5,446 bases of DNA from Bryobacteraceae bacterium (GTDB lineage Bacteria; Acidobacteriota; Terriglobia; Bryobacterales; Bryobacteraceae): positions 1 through 5,446 of the forward strand of contig JAICMB010000264.1 in NCBI GenBank assembly GCA_025929455.1, in the 5' to 3' direction. Each line of letters begins with the position of its first letter. Position 1 is the stretch's first letter. Under the pieces are notes generated by a model, which was given only the letters and a program-made list of their open reading frames with translations, ran no database searches and was not told the origin of the DNA. Of this stretch, positions 5,186 through 5,446 are shown one piece after another. The position numbers and the translations under genes are program-made.

Positions 5186-5446
5186 ATCGGCGTGAAGCTG
5201 CTCGACGCCCGGGGCAAACCGCTCGCGTGACATAGCTTCCGCGCGGTGCTCGTAAGGCGGCCAGGTCGTATCCGGACGAACCGATAGCCAGGGCTATGCG
5301 CGCACGGAAGGGCTCGATCCGGATTCCGGCGCGCTGCATTTCCCGGGCATACCCGTGAACCAAGCTGGGGCGACGGTCGCGGGCGGTGGTGATGCCGGTG
5401 GCGCGAAGGACAGTGCACCCGGCGCGCGGGCGCGCGTTCCACCCAA
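5186..5446 (+). pseudogene. Small beta-domain of a PAAR-associated protein, broken by a TGA and a frameshift, open at the window edge
   Basis: In the frame of the preceding gene, 5186-5227 reads IGVKLLDARGKPLA. It is followed by TGA (5228-5230) and HSFRAVLV. From about 5256, one frame over, the reading is GGQVVSGRTDSQGYARTEGL and then DPDSGALHFPGIPVNQ, open to the edge with a Gly/Ala-rich tail. Joined, the pieces follow the pattern W-I-x-L-D-G-x-P ... G-T-D-x-x-G-x-A-x-x-x-G-L-D-P ... F-P. I associate this pattern with a small carboxypeptidase-regulatory-like domain often found with PAAR or LysM proteins of contractile systems. Seen: frame continuity of the pattern across the breaks. Inferred: one original gene and probable sequencing errors. 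The C-terminus lies outside the window. Confidence 0.55.

Noticed and set aside
5183..5230. TGA read as tryptophan or selenocysteine
   Set aside because: TGA ends the sialidase gene exactly where the next gene starts, TGG is used for Trp throughout, and no selenocysteine-insertion hairpin is apparent. The nearby frameshift makes sequence error or decay simpler.
4900..5442. Minus-strand open frame of 180 codons at the right end
   Set aside because: It is rich in Pro, Arg, Ser and Ala with no motif, while the plus strand holds recognisable domain pieces. Because the plus strand is broken here it deserves less certainty than the others, but I see no support for it as a gene.

Overview
The window is GC-rich DNA, densely packed with genes, from a free-living Gram-negative-type bacterium. 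Nearly every product appears exported or extracytoplasmic. The OmpA-type protein with a TAECS-like cysteine region, the sialidase, and the Tat/Sec-exported MsrB with a CxCC zinc knuckle all resemble proteins I associate with Acidobacteriota, especially the Solibacter/Bryobacter group. That assignment is inference from protein style; the window has no marker gene.

Layout. Positions 1-742 (minus) hold an OmpA-family envelope protein. Its N-terminal half reads cleanly, but its C-terminal peptidoglycan-binding half is broken by about three frameshifts and runs off the left edge. Only 44 bp separate it from a divergent plus-strand pair: an exported GH33 sialidase (787-1896) whose stop overlaps, as GTGA, the start of an exported nucleotide pyrophosphatase/phosphodiesterase of the alkaline phosphatase superfamily (1893-3260). 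A 138-bp gap with a perfect 10-bp hairpin follows. Next come an exported MsrB (3399-3926) and, 11 bp later, an exported or membrane-anchored MsrA (3938-4606), which together would repair both diastereomers of methionine sulfoxide outside the cytoplasm. A PAAR-repeat spike-tip protein (4623-4919) starts 16 bp after msrA. It is followed by a Gly/Ala-rich reading frame and a small beta-domain that I associate with PAAR cassettes (4955-5446). That last stretch is interrupted by two in-frame TGA codons and a frameshift and runs off the right edge.

How it fits together. All long plus-strand genes are co-directional, and the sialidase-phosphodiesterase and msrB-msrA pairs are each tightly coupled. 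The first pair suggests scavenging of glycans and nucleotide-linked phosphodiesters. The second is envelope oxidative repair. The PAAR gene suggests a contractile-injection tip or effector cassette, but no other secretion gene is visible.

The four central enzymes have intact frames and complete or nearly complete active sites. Reading-frame damage is confined to about the first 260 and last 530 bases. The simplest explanation is poor sequence quality at contig ends, so the broken genes should not be taken as true pseudogenes without checking reads. I see no CRISPR, tRNA, rRNA, insertion sequence or convincing new defence system.
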